From Diabrotica undecimpunctata (taxonomy: Eukaryota > Arthropoda > Insecta > Coleoptera > Chrysomelidae), in the NCBI RefSeq assembly GCF_040954645.1, contig NC_092807.1, forward strand, positions 84,758,608 through 84,822,607: a stretch of 64,000 nucleotides of DNA, written 5' to 3'. Position numbers and translations under genes: made by a program. Of the stretch, positions 43,725 through 56,690 are shown piece after piece (the stretch's first letter is position 1; each line of letters opens with the position of its first letter). The notes beneath the pieces were generated by a model. It worked only from the letters and a program-made list of their open reading frames with translations. It searched no databases and was not told the origin of the DNA.

Positions 43725-46700
43725 AAAATATGTGTGTATAATACAAAGTTGTGTATTATGCTTTCAAAATGTAGTCTTCAACGCATTAGTTCAAGAAGAG
43801 GATGGATTAACGGAAATGATAAAAGGAAAAACTTAAATATTTTAGGCATTAAATAGAAAGTGGCAAATACTAGATACTATAGTTAATACTAAATGGAGTA
43901 ATATAGAGAAAGATAGTATTGCTCCGAAATCTTTGTCAAGTCAATCAGTGAGCGAACCAGTAAATGCTTTTTTTACATACTGCAGAAGATCGAGCAACAT
44001 AATATGCGAAATTGTTAACAAAGCTACATACGCCTAAATCTGGTCACCGTACTGAAAGAAGATGTTAATATCTCGTCAGTTATTTTAAAATTATATTATA
44101 TTACAGGTTTAGTTATTGCAAATTCTAAGTAACTAAATCTCAGTTCAAAATGTCCGATTATTAAAGTCAGAGAAGTTTTGAAAAATGCCATCAAGAATTT
44201 ACATCATTGCTCCTCTACTATAGATGATAATAGTCTAAGTCGCTCGTAATTTCTGTTTTGTTCTGCTTCGGTCAATTTATATACTGTTATATATAACAGT
44301 CTCATTTCTAAGTGGGCAAAGCAAAGCATTGTCGTCTTTTATCAACGTTTTCTTTATTGCTACTAACTGCGGTATCATTCTTATTCACTGACAGTAATCA
44401 GAGGCCATAAATCATATATTAAATCGATAAGTACTGAAGAATGTGCTCTTGTTCAAGGCTGCGCAAGGTGTTCTTTAAAGGACTATATAAATTGTTATCC
44501 GCCATTTGCATATAAAATAATGTTGGTTTATACACATTTACAATGTTTTAAACTCTACACCAGAGCCCCATGTAAATAAATAATAATGTTAAATTATAAA
44601 CAATATTCTATTTATTCTAATAAGTCTTTTATCGTGAAAATATTTTACTAATAATTAATCACTATAAAACTGGCATTTATAAGAACATAAAAAGGGTTGT
44701 GTAGCTAAATATTCGCTATTGTACCTAAAGTTGGTTAAGTATATGTTTTTCTCTAAACAATCAGTTTTTTCTTGGTGGACATTCAGTGTCATTTATTTAT
44801 GAAGAGCGGGCTTTTATTAGTCAAACCAACTCATCATCATATCTTCGCCTTTATCCCTATATGTTCAGAGATATCTCCTACATATATCAGGTCCTCTTTG
44901 GTTTTTCTATACCCTTTCTTTCAGAAACTTAATTATAATTATCTTAAAGTTAAACATGCCTAAACCATATTAAACTATGCTGTCCAGTTTTGTAAATCAC
45001 TTCAAAATATTCTTTTTCTGTCACTCGACTCAGTCGCTAAATTTGTGCACTTCACCACATGTATTCATTGTACCTCTCTCTTTTTAACTACCCAACATTT
45101 AATTATGTATATTATAGCTAATCTTCTGGTACTTTTATAGAATTTCCGTTTTCGCGTCATTGGAATCTTTCTGTCACACAACATACCACTTACCTCCTTT
45201 TAATTCATTTATCCCGACCTTACTCTAAGATGGTCTAATTGGTCAAAGATACTTTTACTTTTGACAATCATTCTGCCATCCCAAGTTATGATATAATATA
45301 CTATTTTTTCTTGCCCGTAATAATGTTCTCCTTAAAGTAGTCCTCTCTTATAAATCCGAACAGAGTCTGTTTTTGCTTACGGAATAGTTTACTTTAGATA
45401 ATGTTATCATTTTAGTATAATTTTTGGTATATTGGAGATGTCGTTTTATTATTATGGAATAAAAAATAATTTTCTGACATTTAAAAACTTTTTGTCAGCA
45501 TAATATCCAGCACGATTTGGCAAAATATTACCAATGTAACCAAATTGCAATGTTCGTACGGAAATCTGTTCCCTATAGCAGTTTAGGTTTAACATAGTTC
45601 CTTATAATCAGTAGCTACTCCTTACGAAATTAAGGTTCTTAATGTATATCATTTTACTAAAGTACTTTTTTGTGTCTGTAGCAATTTGTTTAACTTGCAC
45701 CATTTGTTATACAGCAGTCACATATGTGAATTATCTATTATAGAGAAAATATCACAGTTAGTATAATAGTAGTTACAGTCGATTTAAATCTTCAGTCGTT
45801 GTTAAACAAATAACTAACGAGTATCTGCTAAATTTTTTTTCAGATAAATTCTAGACAACGGCTATTTAGTAATTTAATAAATATTTGTTGTCCACAAAAC
45901 CTCCCAAGCAAACATGTCAATGATTTACACAAGTGATAGTATCAGGAGAGATATAAACATTGTGTTTAATCCATTTCACACCATAAAAAGCGCGACTATG
46001 TCCATATATCCATTAGAACACACATTCAGACAAGAAAGGAAATTTGTCTTTAGTTCTTTGCTAATGGAGTTGTATTGACTTTTCATGGGTCGGGTTCTGT
46101 CGAACGTGTACAAATAGAGCAGTATATAGTAAGGTTTATCTTTATGATATACACCTTTTCAAACATTTTAATCTACAGTAATCATAATGTATTTATTTGT
46201 TTAACTGAAAGAATTATTGCTAATAGTTAAAAAACATTTTATTAACTACAAATAACCACAAAGTTAAAAACACTGTGAGCGGTGTATTCGTGTAATTAGC
46301 TATTCAAACAGCTGCGTTATGTTACAATATTTCAAAAATAAAAACATACAATGGATAATTACTATAAATACTACGCTAGGTGAACATAACATAGGAAAGA
46401 AATTTAGTTACAATAAAGTTATATACTTCAATGCACACAATTTAAATATTCGTATCATTTAAATTACGTACCTTAATAATTTGGTGAGTGATGAGCAAAG
46501 TTCTGTAAATAATTTAATTTTACAATTTAAAAAATGTGAAATTACTATTTTTAAGGGAATAAAATTTTCAAGAGTGTCAAAAATGCGTGATATTTCTGTT
46601 CCACTGTTTCACGTGCTGAGTGTTTTTCAAATGTAATAAAGTTTTGAATGAGTTTCAAGTTATGTGAAATGGTACTTAGAAATATTGCATTTTTATAGTA

Positions 46701-46990
46701 CGAGTAGAATTTAGCAATATTAAGAAAATAATTGGAGAATCGATCGAGCAATCGAAGTGTAAACACGCTATCAGTTATAGCAATTAGTGATAATTGAATT
46801 TTTAATTTTACCAAGTTTAAAATAATTATTCATAATTTTTATCTACTTATAGTTAATTTTCCTAATCAAATAAGTATGTAGTGATAAGTAGTAGTGAGTG
46901 CAGTCTCTTTGCATCTTTAAAACTAAAGTAAGATGCACAATTATTATTTTATTTTGAAGTAAATAAACAATCTACTAAAGTAAGAAATAA
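43717..46990. other. AT-rich spacer, no gene recognised
   Basis: About 3.3 kb without a convincing coding region. Frames of 63 (44772-44963, plus) and 87 codons (46551-46814, minus) have no motif I recognise. Confidence 0.45.
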
Positions 46991-47086
46991 AAACAAAGAC
47001 AGGTTTCTTATTAATTAGTTTTCGTGCCTCTTATCAGTCTGATTTGCTTCAAGGCAGGTCCGGCCTGAGGGGGTACAAATAGTTAT

Positions 47087-48439
47087 TTGGAAATAATGGA
47101 ACTTCAAAATAATGCTGCAATTATTACTGTCAACAATACTAACAATCAACAACAAAGTTACTCAAGAGCTCTTACCCAACCGAAATTTCCTTTAAAAAAT
47201 CAAGCTATAATTTTCAACTCCCTTAATGGAATAAAACTAGAAGAATATCTTATATCCATCGGAACGAAAATTAGTCCGAAAAATATACTTTTCTCGTCTA
47301 GGATATCTAACAATAGAATATGTGTTTATCTATCCAGTGTGGCAAAGGTCGATGAATTCATGAACACTGACAATGGAATAATTACAGTAAATTCAGAACA
47401 AATTCAAACTCGCAGATTCATTACTCCAAGCCAACGCTTATTATTATCTAATGTGTGTCCATCTATCCCACATGATTGTATAGAACAAGAACTCCGAGAA
47501 CAAGTCTATAACTTAGTATCTCCTTTAAATTTTCTCAGAATTGGGACAACCAACCCTGAGTATAAACACATTCTTAGTTTTCGTCGTTACATCTATATAT
47601 CACCTCCCAACAATACGGTCCCAGACTCGATTTTATTATCTCATGATAACATATCATATCGTATTTTTTTGTCTCATGAAAGCCAGCTGTGTTAAAAGTG
47701 TAATCAAACAGGTCATTTCTCAAACAATTGCTTAACTGCAGTAAGTCAAGAGCCTACAAACAATACCAACATCCCTACCTCACCAAATGAAATCCCTATC
47801 ATGACAACTGTACAAGTAAATGAAAAATCTTCACCTTCCCAGCCTCTAACCCATAACATAGCACCAAATACACAAAATAATAATAACGATATAGATAAAC
47901 AACCAACCACAGACATATCTACGCCTTCCCCAAAAATAAAGGAATCAGAAAATGTACAACAAACAGGTTCCAAACGCAGTATTACAGAGGTAATAACACC
48001 TCCTTCGTCCTCACAAACTGAAGTTACATTTTTAGTACCAACTACGCAGAGAAAAAACAAATCCAAAACTGATACTGAAGAAGAATCATGCTTGCCCAAA
48101 ACACATGAACCAAAATCTAATGAAATACTGCCGTTACTGGAACCAACTAGGAAAATATTCGAAGAAGAATCGCTTAAACTCAGTTTTGATGAAATCGTCG
48201 ATTTCTTTGTAAATGTTAAAGGAAACACAGATCCGTTAAGCTTAGTTAAAACATATACCGAGAATGTTCATGATTTTTTGAACCTATTAGCTAAAATTCA
48301 TCCTTATTACAAAGACCGAAGTATGAAAAACAGAAGCACGAGAATAAGACGTAAGATTATGAAGCAACTAAAAATGGACCCGATAGCAATGAAGATATAT
48401 CTAGAAGAAGAATCCGACACCTCTGTCGATTCAGCGTAA
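47087..48439 (+). pseudogene. I-type LINE ORF1 (nucleic-acid binding), one nonsense codon
   Basis: 450 codons in one frame with a single TAA at 47693-47695. The N-terminal half (to about residue 200) is an RRM-like region of LINE ORF1 style. The stop falls inside the zinc knuckle, which otherwise reads C-x-KCNQTGHFSNNC, so the expected CCHC spacing is visible around it. The C-terminal half is polar and low in complexity (Ser/Thr/Asn/Pro), then basic. ORF1 coats the element RNA. Confidence 0.82.
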
Positions 48440-48460
48440 AGTACATAGTAAATAGAAGCA

Positions 48461-51400
48461 ATGGCGTCCATAATACAATGGAACGTAAACGGTTTCTTCA
48501 GCCGTTACGAAATGCTAAAGCATATTATCTCTGAAATCAACCCAATGATACTTTGTTTACAAGAAACCAACTTTAAGGATTCTAGCCATGCATTCAAGTT
48601 TCAAAAATACTCAAACTTTTTCAAACACAGACAAAACGCTGATATAGCCAGTGGAGGGGTTGTTATTTACGTCGATAAACAATATGAAGCCCAGCAATTA
48701 CAAATCAACACACATAGCTTTGAAGCAGTAGCGATTACAGTAAACATGGAACAAACAATCAATATTTGCAACACATATTTACCTCCTGATCAAATTATAG
48801 TCCAAGAAGATTTTGATAATCTACTGCAACAAATCCCCAGCCCCCGCATTATTTTAGGCGATTTTAATTCACACAATCCTATGTGGGGTTCAACAAAAAC
48901 TAACGCTAGAGGCAAGATTGTGGAATTTTGTATGACCTCACAAAATCTTAATTTGTTAAACGATGGTAGACCCACCAGATTTAGCATTCAAACGGGTAGT
49001 CAGTCGGCCATCGACATATCTTTATGTGATCCAATGTTATCCCCAACACTAGAATGGGACGTTATCCCGTACCTATATGGAAGTGACCACTATCCCATTA
49101 AAATTACGTTTCCACAACAAAAAAATAACAATATTACCACAACCCCATCGAAATGGAATACAAAAAATGCAGACTGGGAGAACTTTACAAAATACATACA
49201 AAATGAAATAAACAACATAAAAGATATTACTCTTAATGACATAGATAAAGACCTAGATACCTTCATATCAATAATTAAAAAAGCAGCAGAAAATCATATT
49301 GGAAACACAAAAACACTAAAATATCATAAACCTTTACCATGGTGGACCACAGAATGCAAAGAAGCCGTAAAAACGTATAAAAGAGCCTTCAATAGGTATA
49401 ATCATCACAAAACTAGTGAAAATATGGTAGAATACAAAAAACGTCGAGAATTACAATGCAAGAACTAAGGGATGCCCTAATGTCAACTAAAAACTCCGCT
49501 CCAGGTCCAGACGGCATACCATTAATTTTTTTGTTAAACCTACCAGAAAGTGGAATGTCTTGGCTGCTAAAATTATACAATTTTATATGGACAAATCAGG
49601 TCTTTCCATCTGTATGGTCGGACAGCATTATAATTCCTCTGCTCAAGCCCAACAAAGACAGAACAAAGGTAGACTCGTACCGTCCTATATCACTCACTAA
49701 TGTATCCTGCAAAGTTCTAGAAAAAATTATAAACAAAAGACTATTATTGTACTTAGAACAAGAAAAACATTTAATTCCACAGCAAAGTGGCTTCCGTCAA
49801 AATAGATCATGCGTAGATAATCTATTAGATTTAGAATCAGAGATACACGAGGGTTTTGCAACTAATCAAGAAACCATCGCAGTGTTTTTCGATATTACCA
49901 AGGCGTACGATACAGTTTGGAGGTTTAACATTATATCAAAATTACACAAATGGGGAATCAGGGGTAATATGCTAAGATTCATAGAAAACTTTCTTCAGTC
50001 AAGAGCTTTCTCTGTGCGCGCCGATAATTCCACTTCAACAAAAAGAATTCAGGAAAACGGAACACCTCAGGGATCAGTTATGAGCCCAACTCTCTTTCTT
50101 GTCGCTATCAACGATATACTGGATCATTGCTCCCCGCTAGTTAAGGGAAGACTATATGCCGATGATCTGGTTCTATTTGCAAAGGGCAAGAATATAAAAA
50201 TGTTTCAAAAACACTTACAAGAATCCATTTACAAACTAGAGATATGGTCTACATCAGTAGGTGTACAATTCTCCACACTAAAAACAAGATGCATGATTTT
50301 CTCAAGAAGGCACCGGTTGCAAAGAACTACACTAAAGCTGTGTGGAAAGCCGCTGGCATTCTCAGACAAAATTAATTTTCTCGGAATGGTATTCGACCAA
50401 AAACTAACATGGAAACATCATATTTCAGAAATAAAAAAGTCTTGCCAAAGTGGATTAAACGTAATGAAAACATTATCAAATAAAAAATAGGGAACCGACG
50501 AAACCACATTATTAAATATTTATAAGTCACTTGTTAGATCAAAAATAGATTATGGGGCTATTGTATATGACTCGGCTAAAAAACACGTTACCAATCAACT
50601 TAAAATCATTCAAAACACAGCACTTCGGATCGCCACAGGTGCATTTAGAACCACACCCGTTAAGAATCTCCAATGTCTTACAGGAGAACCACCTCTTACC
50701 CTACGAAGGAAGTATCTAAGCCTTTCGTATGCATCTTCAGTTGCCAGTAACAAATTCCACCCAGTGTTTCGAAATACATTTACGGACCGGTATCTAGAAG
50801 CTTATAAAAAAAGTAAGTTCGATCCACCTTTCTATGAAAGAGTCCGAAGAAATTTAAAAGATCTGCAACTGCAAATTCCTGACCTCTATCCTTCAAATCT
50901 AAAAACTCCCCCTCCCTGGTTAATCATGATTCCCGAGATCAATACGACCCTACTCCAACATCACAAATCAGAGACATCACCAAATGTAATCAGACAGTCT
51001 TTTTTAAAAGAACTCGAGACTTGCGGGGAAAGTTTTTGCATTTATACAGATGCCTCCAAATCTGCAAACGACGTAGGTGCAGCATTTGTCACTCCACATG
51101 CATCCTTCCAATTTAAATTAAGGTCGGCCACCTCTATATACTCAGCAGAGTTATATGCAATATTACAAGCCCTCATTCATATTAAAAGTACAAAACAGTC
51201 TTCCTCCGTCATTATCTCAGATTCTCTAAACTCGTTAACAACAATTGATCAACTATTCACTAAGAACCCTATAGCCTTACTTATCAAGAAAGAACTTGCA
51301 GCCTTACAAGAAACTGGTTCCGAAGTCAAATTTATATGGGTTCCATCTCACATGGGAATACAAGGTAATGAAAAAGCAGACCTCCAAGCAAGGGAAGCTT

Positions 51401-51837
51401 ACAAAAACGATCATGCTACAATAGTGTCAAAGACTATTTCCAGTGATATAAAACAGTTCGTCAAAGAAAAAGTGATCAGTGCGTGGCAAAATGAGTGGAA
51501 TTTATCGGAATCTAAACTAAAAGAAATTAAATCGACAGTGAGTCCGTGGCGCCTAGTGAACTTAAAAAGAGCTGATCAAGTCAAAATCTCTCGACTTCGA
51601 TTAGGTCATACCAACATTACACATAAGTACCTAATGAATAAGGAAGACATTCCAGTGTGTGAATACTGTCAAATCAACATTACTGTTAAACACCTCCTAA
51701 CAGAATGTGGAAAATATACAGTCAACAGACAAAATAACAATATTTCCAACAATTTAAAAACAGTATTAGGTGAACATTTAAACATCAAAGACTTAATTAA
51801 TTTTCTTAAAGATACATCTTTATATAATTTAATCTAA
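48461..51837 (+). pseudogene. I-type LINE ORF2 (endonuclease, RT, RNase H)
   Basis: Endonuclease (48461-49468): SIIQWNVNGF, ILCLQETNF, IILGDFNSHNPMWG, GSDHYPIKI; all AP-type catalytic motifs are present. A frame change at 49456 joins it directly to RT (49456-50490) at LMSTKNSAPGPDGIPLIF, losing much of the linker. RT motifs: SYRPISLTNVSCK, QQSGFRQNRS, FFDITKAYDTVW, GTPQGSVMSPTLF, RLYADDLVLF. A TAG at 50488 interrupts the same frame. RNase H: FCIYTDASK, SAELYAI, IISDSLNS, WVPSHMGIQGNEKADLQA. The end has a zinc-binding-like CEYCQINITVKHLLTEC. The enzyme would nick the target and prime reverse transcription there. Confidence 0.9.
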
Positions 51838-51910
51838 TGTAAAAACTAATGTCACTAATGACCCAAGTGGTTGAAGCGACTATTTTCTTTGTAAATAAAA
51901 AAAAAGAAGA

Positions 51911-52230
51911 AAATAATTATATTTTAAATAAGGCATCTGCAATTCTTTAAATGACACGTCAGAAGGACATGTATGATTTTTTTTTAAATTCTTTTTAAGA
52001 ACAACTTTTGTAGTACTGAATCATTTTAAGGTGTATATTAGGCGCTCCATAAGTTGCAGCAATTCAAAAAGAAAAAAATTTCTGTGGGTACAATTCTAAA
52101 GAGACAAATGGATTGACCGATAAACGTGCCCGAGAAATAAACAATAACATTATACCAATACTAAACACCTTAGCAATAGACTTTAAGCACAACCTAATCA
52201 ACCAGTGAGGTACAAACTCCAAACGAAAAT
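51911..52230. other. Spacer between two LINEs
   Basis: Nothing recognised. A long frame running into it from the minus-strand LINE is an extension past that element's own end. Confidence 0.5.
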
Positions 52231-55200
52231 CATTCAAGTGGAAGAAAGTGGGTCGAATCACTGGCTCGACAACCCTTTTTGGGTCTTGACCTGTTCCAGG
52301 ATTCTTCTCCATTCTGATGTTTCGTGCTTTTTTTCTCCAGTTTTTTATTTTTAAGGTTGTTATATCATTTTGTATTTGTTCTAAGTATCTCAGCTTCGGT
52401 CTTCCTCTTGTTCTTTTTCCAACTGTCATCTGTTTGAATATTTTGTTTGGTATTTCGCCTTCTTCCATTCTTTCTACATGTCCTATTCAACGCAGCCGTC
52501 CTATTTTAATGAATGTTATAATATCCGGAACCTGGTATATTTTGTATAGTTGTATCTTCTTCGCCATATTCCGTTTTCTTTTGTGCCCTTATATATGTGT
52601 CGCAAGATTTTTCTTTCAAAGGTGGCTAACAACCACCTTTTTAGTGAGTTTCCTCTCTTTTAGTGAGTGTCCAGCTAGGCATTTTCTTTTTCTTGAGACG
52701 TTATCTGATCTTGGTTGCATATTTAAGCCATGGTAACCTTTTTTTGCCATAAATATTTGCCTCTTCACTTCCTCCGCAATGTTATTATCAGAGGCGACTA
52801 GGGATCCCAAGTATATAAAGTTTTTTACCCCCTCAATGTTGTATTCTCCTATTGTTATATTTTGTGGCTGCCTTATTTCTGCGTTTTTTCTTACCTGCAT
52901 ATATTTTGTTTTGGTCTGATTGATTTTAAGACTACTATTTTGTGCAGCTCGTTCTATTTGGTTGTATGCCTCTATCATTTCTCTTCTTGGTCTTGCGATT
53001 ATGTTAACATCATCTGCAAATGCTATTATTTGCACGCTTTTATTAATGATTGTTCCTCGTGTATTGACTGTTGTGTCCCTCAGTATTTTCTCGGGTACGA
53101 TGTTGAACAAGATGCATGATAGAGCGTCTCCCTGGCGTAGTCCCTTTTTGACATCTATTGTTTCCGTTAATTCATTTTGTATCCGGATTCGACTTTCTAC
53201 TTTTAGAGATTCTTTTATTAATTCTATTAGTTGTGTTCGTATATTAAATTCTTTCATTGCTTTTATTAAGAATTCTCAGTTTATATTGTCACATATCTGG
53301 TCTATTGTTGACTTCTGTCTACAGAAGCCACTTTGGTATTTGCCAACTATTTTTTCAGCGTGTGGTCTAAGTCTTTCATAAATGGCGTTGGACTTAATTT
53401 TGTATGCTGCATTCAGCAGAGTGATTCCACCGTAGTTTTCACATTCTAACTGATTTCCTTTTTTACGTAATGGTACAATAATACCGCTATTTCACTCCGC
53501 TGGTAGCTGTTTATTCGACCATATCTTTGTTATTAATTCATGTATTGTTTTTAGTAGTGCGTTTTCTCCTTCCTTCAGTAACTCCGATGCTATTTGATCC
53601 GATCCCGGTGCTTTATTGTTCTTTAATTTGTCTACTGCTGCTCTAATCTCGGATATTGTTGGTGGAGTCTTTTCTCTGTTGTCTGCTTGGTCTAATGGAA
53701 TCTCAGGGTTCGTCTCTCTCCGATCTCCTGCAAGCTTTTCCGTAAAATTTTCTGTCCATCTACTTAGTATATCTTGCTGTTCTGTCAATATATTACCTTC
53801 CTTATCTCTATACATCGTCGTTCTCGGTTTGAAGTCATTTCTGCTTTTGTTTAGTCTCTGATAGAATTTTCTTGTGTCTGTTGATTTACTTAGTTCTTGT
53901 AGTTCTTGAAGTTCTTTGTTCATATATTCTCTCTTTTTTCTTCGGTGACTTTTCTTTTCTTCTTTGCGTAGTTGTTTATATTCTTCCTCTGCTTGTCGGG
54001 TTCTGTGCCTCTGTTGCATAAGTACATATGCTCTGTTTTTTTGGTCTGTTATAATCTGACATTCTTCGTCAAACCAGTCATTCGTTCTTGTTCTTCTTTC
54101 TCTACCTTCTATGCCTAATACTTCTTTAGCTGCCTCTTTTATGATGTCTCTGCATTCTTTCCACTCCTTATTTAGGTTTTCATGTGTTATTCTGTTTTCT
54201 AGTTTGTTGTTTATCCTTTCTTTATACTCTTTATTTTTGTTTGTTTCTTTGAGTTCTTCTACCTTGTATCGTTTATGTTTAGAGTCTCTTTCCTTTTTGA
54301 TCTTTGAAATTCTAGCCCTTACCCCACTTTCGACCAGGTAGTGATCAGAATCCGCATTTGCCCCTTTTCTGGTGCGGACGTTTATTATATTTGATTGGTG
54401 TCTCGAGTTTACAATGACATGATCTATCATATTTACTTCTAAGGACTTTACTTCTGGGATTTCCAAGTACCTTTGTGTATATCTTTGCGAGCAAAGTACG
54501 TGCTGGCAATCATCATGTTAAGTGATCTTGCTAGGTTTATTAACCTATTGCCATTGTCATTTGATTGCTCGTGATGACTGTGCCTACCTATTGTGGGTTG
54601 GAATTGCTGTTCTTTTCCAATTTTGGCGTTTAGGTCTCCATAGATTATTTTTATATCATTTTTTGGGCATAACTAATATGCGGACTCTAATTTGTTATAA
54701 AACTCGTCTTTAATTTCCTCTTCTTTTTCTTCTGTCGGGGCAAGCGCATTAATTAGACTGTAGTTAAAGAAACGACCTTTAACTCTTAAAATGCACATTC
54801 TTGGACTAATGGCTCTGAAATCTCTTATAGTATGCTTTACTCTCTCGTTTACTATGAATCCTGTGCCCAAGACGTGATGTTTAGGATTGCAGCTGTAGAA
54901 AATCGTATGGCTTCTTTTTTCCATTACATTGTTTCCAACCCACCTCATTTCTTGTATGGCAGTTATGTCTATTTTGTATCTGTCTAGTTCATTTAGGAGA
55001 TTTTGGAGAACCTATATAAGGTTCAAATATTCCATGTCGAAACCCTCAAATCGTGTTCCTTTTTCTCGCACAGTCGTCGTTGTTTGATCAGTCAGGCTTT
55101 TCTTCCTTGAACGTTCATAACTCATAGAATTTCTAGGAGAAGGTAGTTAACCTTCAGCCCAACCCCCTATTCGTCGTAGGACCAAGACTCCCTTCTTCAT

Positions 55201-55420
55201 CAGCCTTGACCCCACCTTATACTGGGGGTTGGTTACCCAATCTCCAGTGGGGTTGCTTAGGTTACCGGCGTGTACCAACTTGGAGGTGAAGATAAGAATT
55301 GAGTAGTATAGGCTAAGTGATACCAACAGGATACGTCATCATGTATTGCGCCTCACTACCCCCTTTACACACCGGAAGAAAGTGGTACAGTAGGTGAATT
55401 GTGGACCATTGCAAAGCTTC
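52231..55420 (-). pseudogene. RTE-like LINE, nearly full length
   Basis: Minus strand. 5' UTR-like segment 55420-55130, containing ggggttgggctgaaggttaa. ORF2 begins MSYERSRKKSLTDQ (about 55125). Endonuclease: LDRYKIDITAIQEMRWVG, HVLGTGFIVNERVKHTIRDF, IIYGDLNAKIGKEQQ and GANADSDHYLVE. The basic linker is open from 54466. RT: KLKNNKAPGSDQIASELLKE, KYQSGFCRQKSTIDQICDNI, GLRQGDALSCILFNIVPEKI, QIIAFADDVNIIARPRREM (catalytic box about 53010). C-terminus: IGHVERMEEGEIPNKIFKQM and VGKRTRGRPKLRYLEQIQND. Breaks: stop near 54995, shift near 54670, stop at 53492, shift near 53270, stops near 52610. All domains remain readable. Confidence 0.9.
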
Positions 55421-56690
55421 ATACTATGTTTGTATATTTGTAAAATTTAAATAATAGTTCTAAAATTGAATGAAGTAGGTTCGTTATTTATTTAATATTT
55501 TTTATAGATTTTAATAATATAGAAAAAGTTTACATATTGTATAATGGACTATCCTTTCAACTGTTTACTGTGACTGCGAATTACGAACCGCTATTTCGTG
55601 TTTCGTGGCATGACTTTCATGATGCAAATGCTCAGCATTTTATTTTAGAAAAAAAGTAATACAACGTTAGTATAGAAGCTTTGCTTTAAAAGTAAAACAA
55701 ATTTTGGACAGTAGTGTAAAATGTATCTTACTCGAATTTATTATTTTTACTCGAAGTTAAGTATAATTTTAGTTGAAAATATGTTTATGTTGACGTTTGG
55801 ATTACCACTTCGAAAATCCTTCTAAAATAGCTTCAGAACAGTATATTAGTAGCTCTTTAGGTAATATTTATTATATTTTAATTTCGATTTCGACACAGTC
55901 CTAATCTCATATTCTAATTTAATGACCCAAATGTAACACCCAAAGTTTACCTGCAAAGTCTTAGTGGAATTAAAGACACTGTTCAGTAGAGTTTCTATTT
56001 TGGGTCATACCAACATTAATCTACTTCACAGACATGTCGTGGCTAAGTTTTTCTCACTAAATCTTTTGTGTTATCTTCTTGCCTCCTACTCCTTTCAAGA
56101 ATACTTTTTTTTTCATTCATCTGTCATTTGGCCCACTTTCATATTATGTAAGCAAACTTGTTTTTTTTTAACTTTGTGGAAAATTTTCCAGGTATATCAT
56201 CTGGAGCAACTCCTTTACCCTTATTTATTTTCTGAAGTCATCATCATCAATGACGTTACAATTATTATTCATGAGTTTTGGCAACGTTTACTTTTGACTT
56301 TCACTCCTATCGGTCCTGTGCTACTATTTCCCACTGTTTCACCTCCATTGTCTCTAGATGATCCCTTACTGCATCTTTTTACCTTTTTCTATATCGTATC
56401 GCAGTTCTTTTGGCATTTTTCAAAACACTTTGTTTTTAAGTCGACTGTCCCTTATCCTTATCACGTCATATCCTATCTATCTTAGTCCATTGTTATTTAT
56501 GTATTTTACTGAATTGTTCTTTCGGGGCAGAGAATAATTCATTCTTTTGTAAAAATTGAACTAATATAGGGTATAATCGAAAGCATAATATAATTCAAAG
56601 AAAAAAAAAGTGAGGCTGTGAGTGTGAGTTGTGGATTCTAATGATATGCGAGAAATTACAGAAATTGCAACGAAAACATAACGAATTTTA
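55421..56690. other. AT-rich spacer, nothing recognised
   Basis: A 173-codon plus frame (55964-56485), Phe/Leu/Ser-rich with many pyrimidine runs, shows no family motif and is probably chance. Confidence 0.45.

Larger units (their letters stand above)
47020..51905 (+). mobile_element. I-type LINE, nearly full length
   Basis: Two-ORF non-LTR retrotransposon with a short 5' leader, ORF1 (47087-48439), a 21-base gap, ORF2 (48461-51837), then a 3' UTR of about 65 bases containing atgacccaagtggttgaagc and an A-rich tail (51892-51910). The RNase H after RT, the CCHC ORF1 and this 3' UTR style fit the I/Nimb group. It carries one stop in ORF1, one deletion or frameshift and one stop in ORF2. The 5' end is approximate, and no target-site duplication was established. 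Confidence 0.85.

Noticed and set aside
44772..45260. Frame possibly resembling the C-terminus of a LINE
   Set aside because: Only scattered similarity over several stops; not enough to support a call.
53616..54341. Plus-strand Leu/Ser/Phe-rich frames across 52.3-54.7 kb
   Set aside because: Antisense of the minus-strand RTE-like LINE, whose motifs are clear in the other frame.
55964..56485. 173-codon plus-strand frame
   Set aside because: Pyrimidine-rich composition, no motif, no neighbours; probably a chance open frame.
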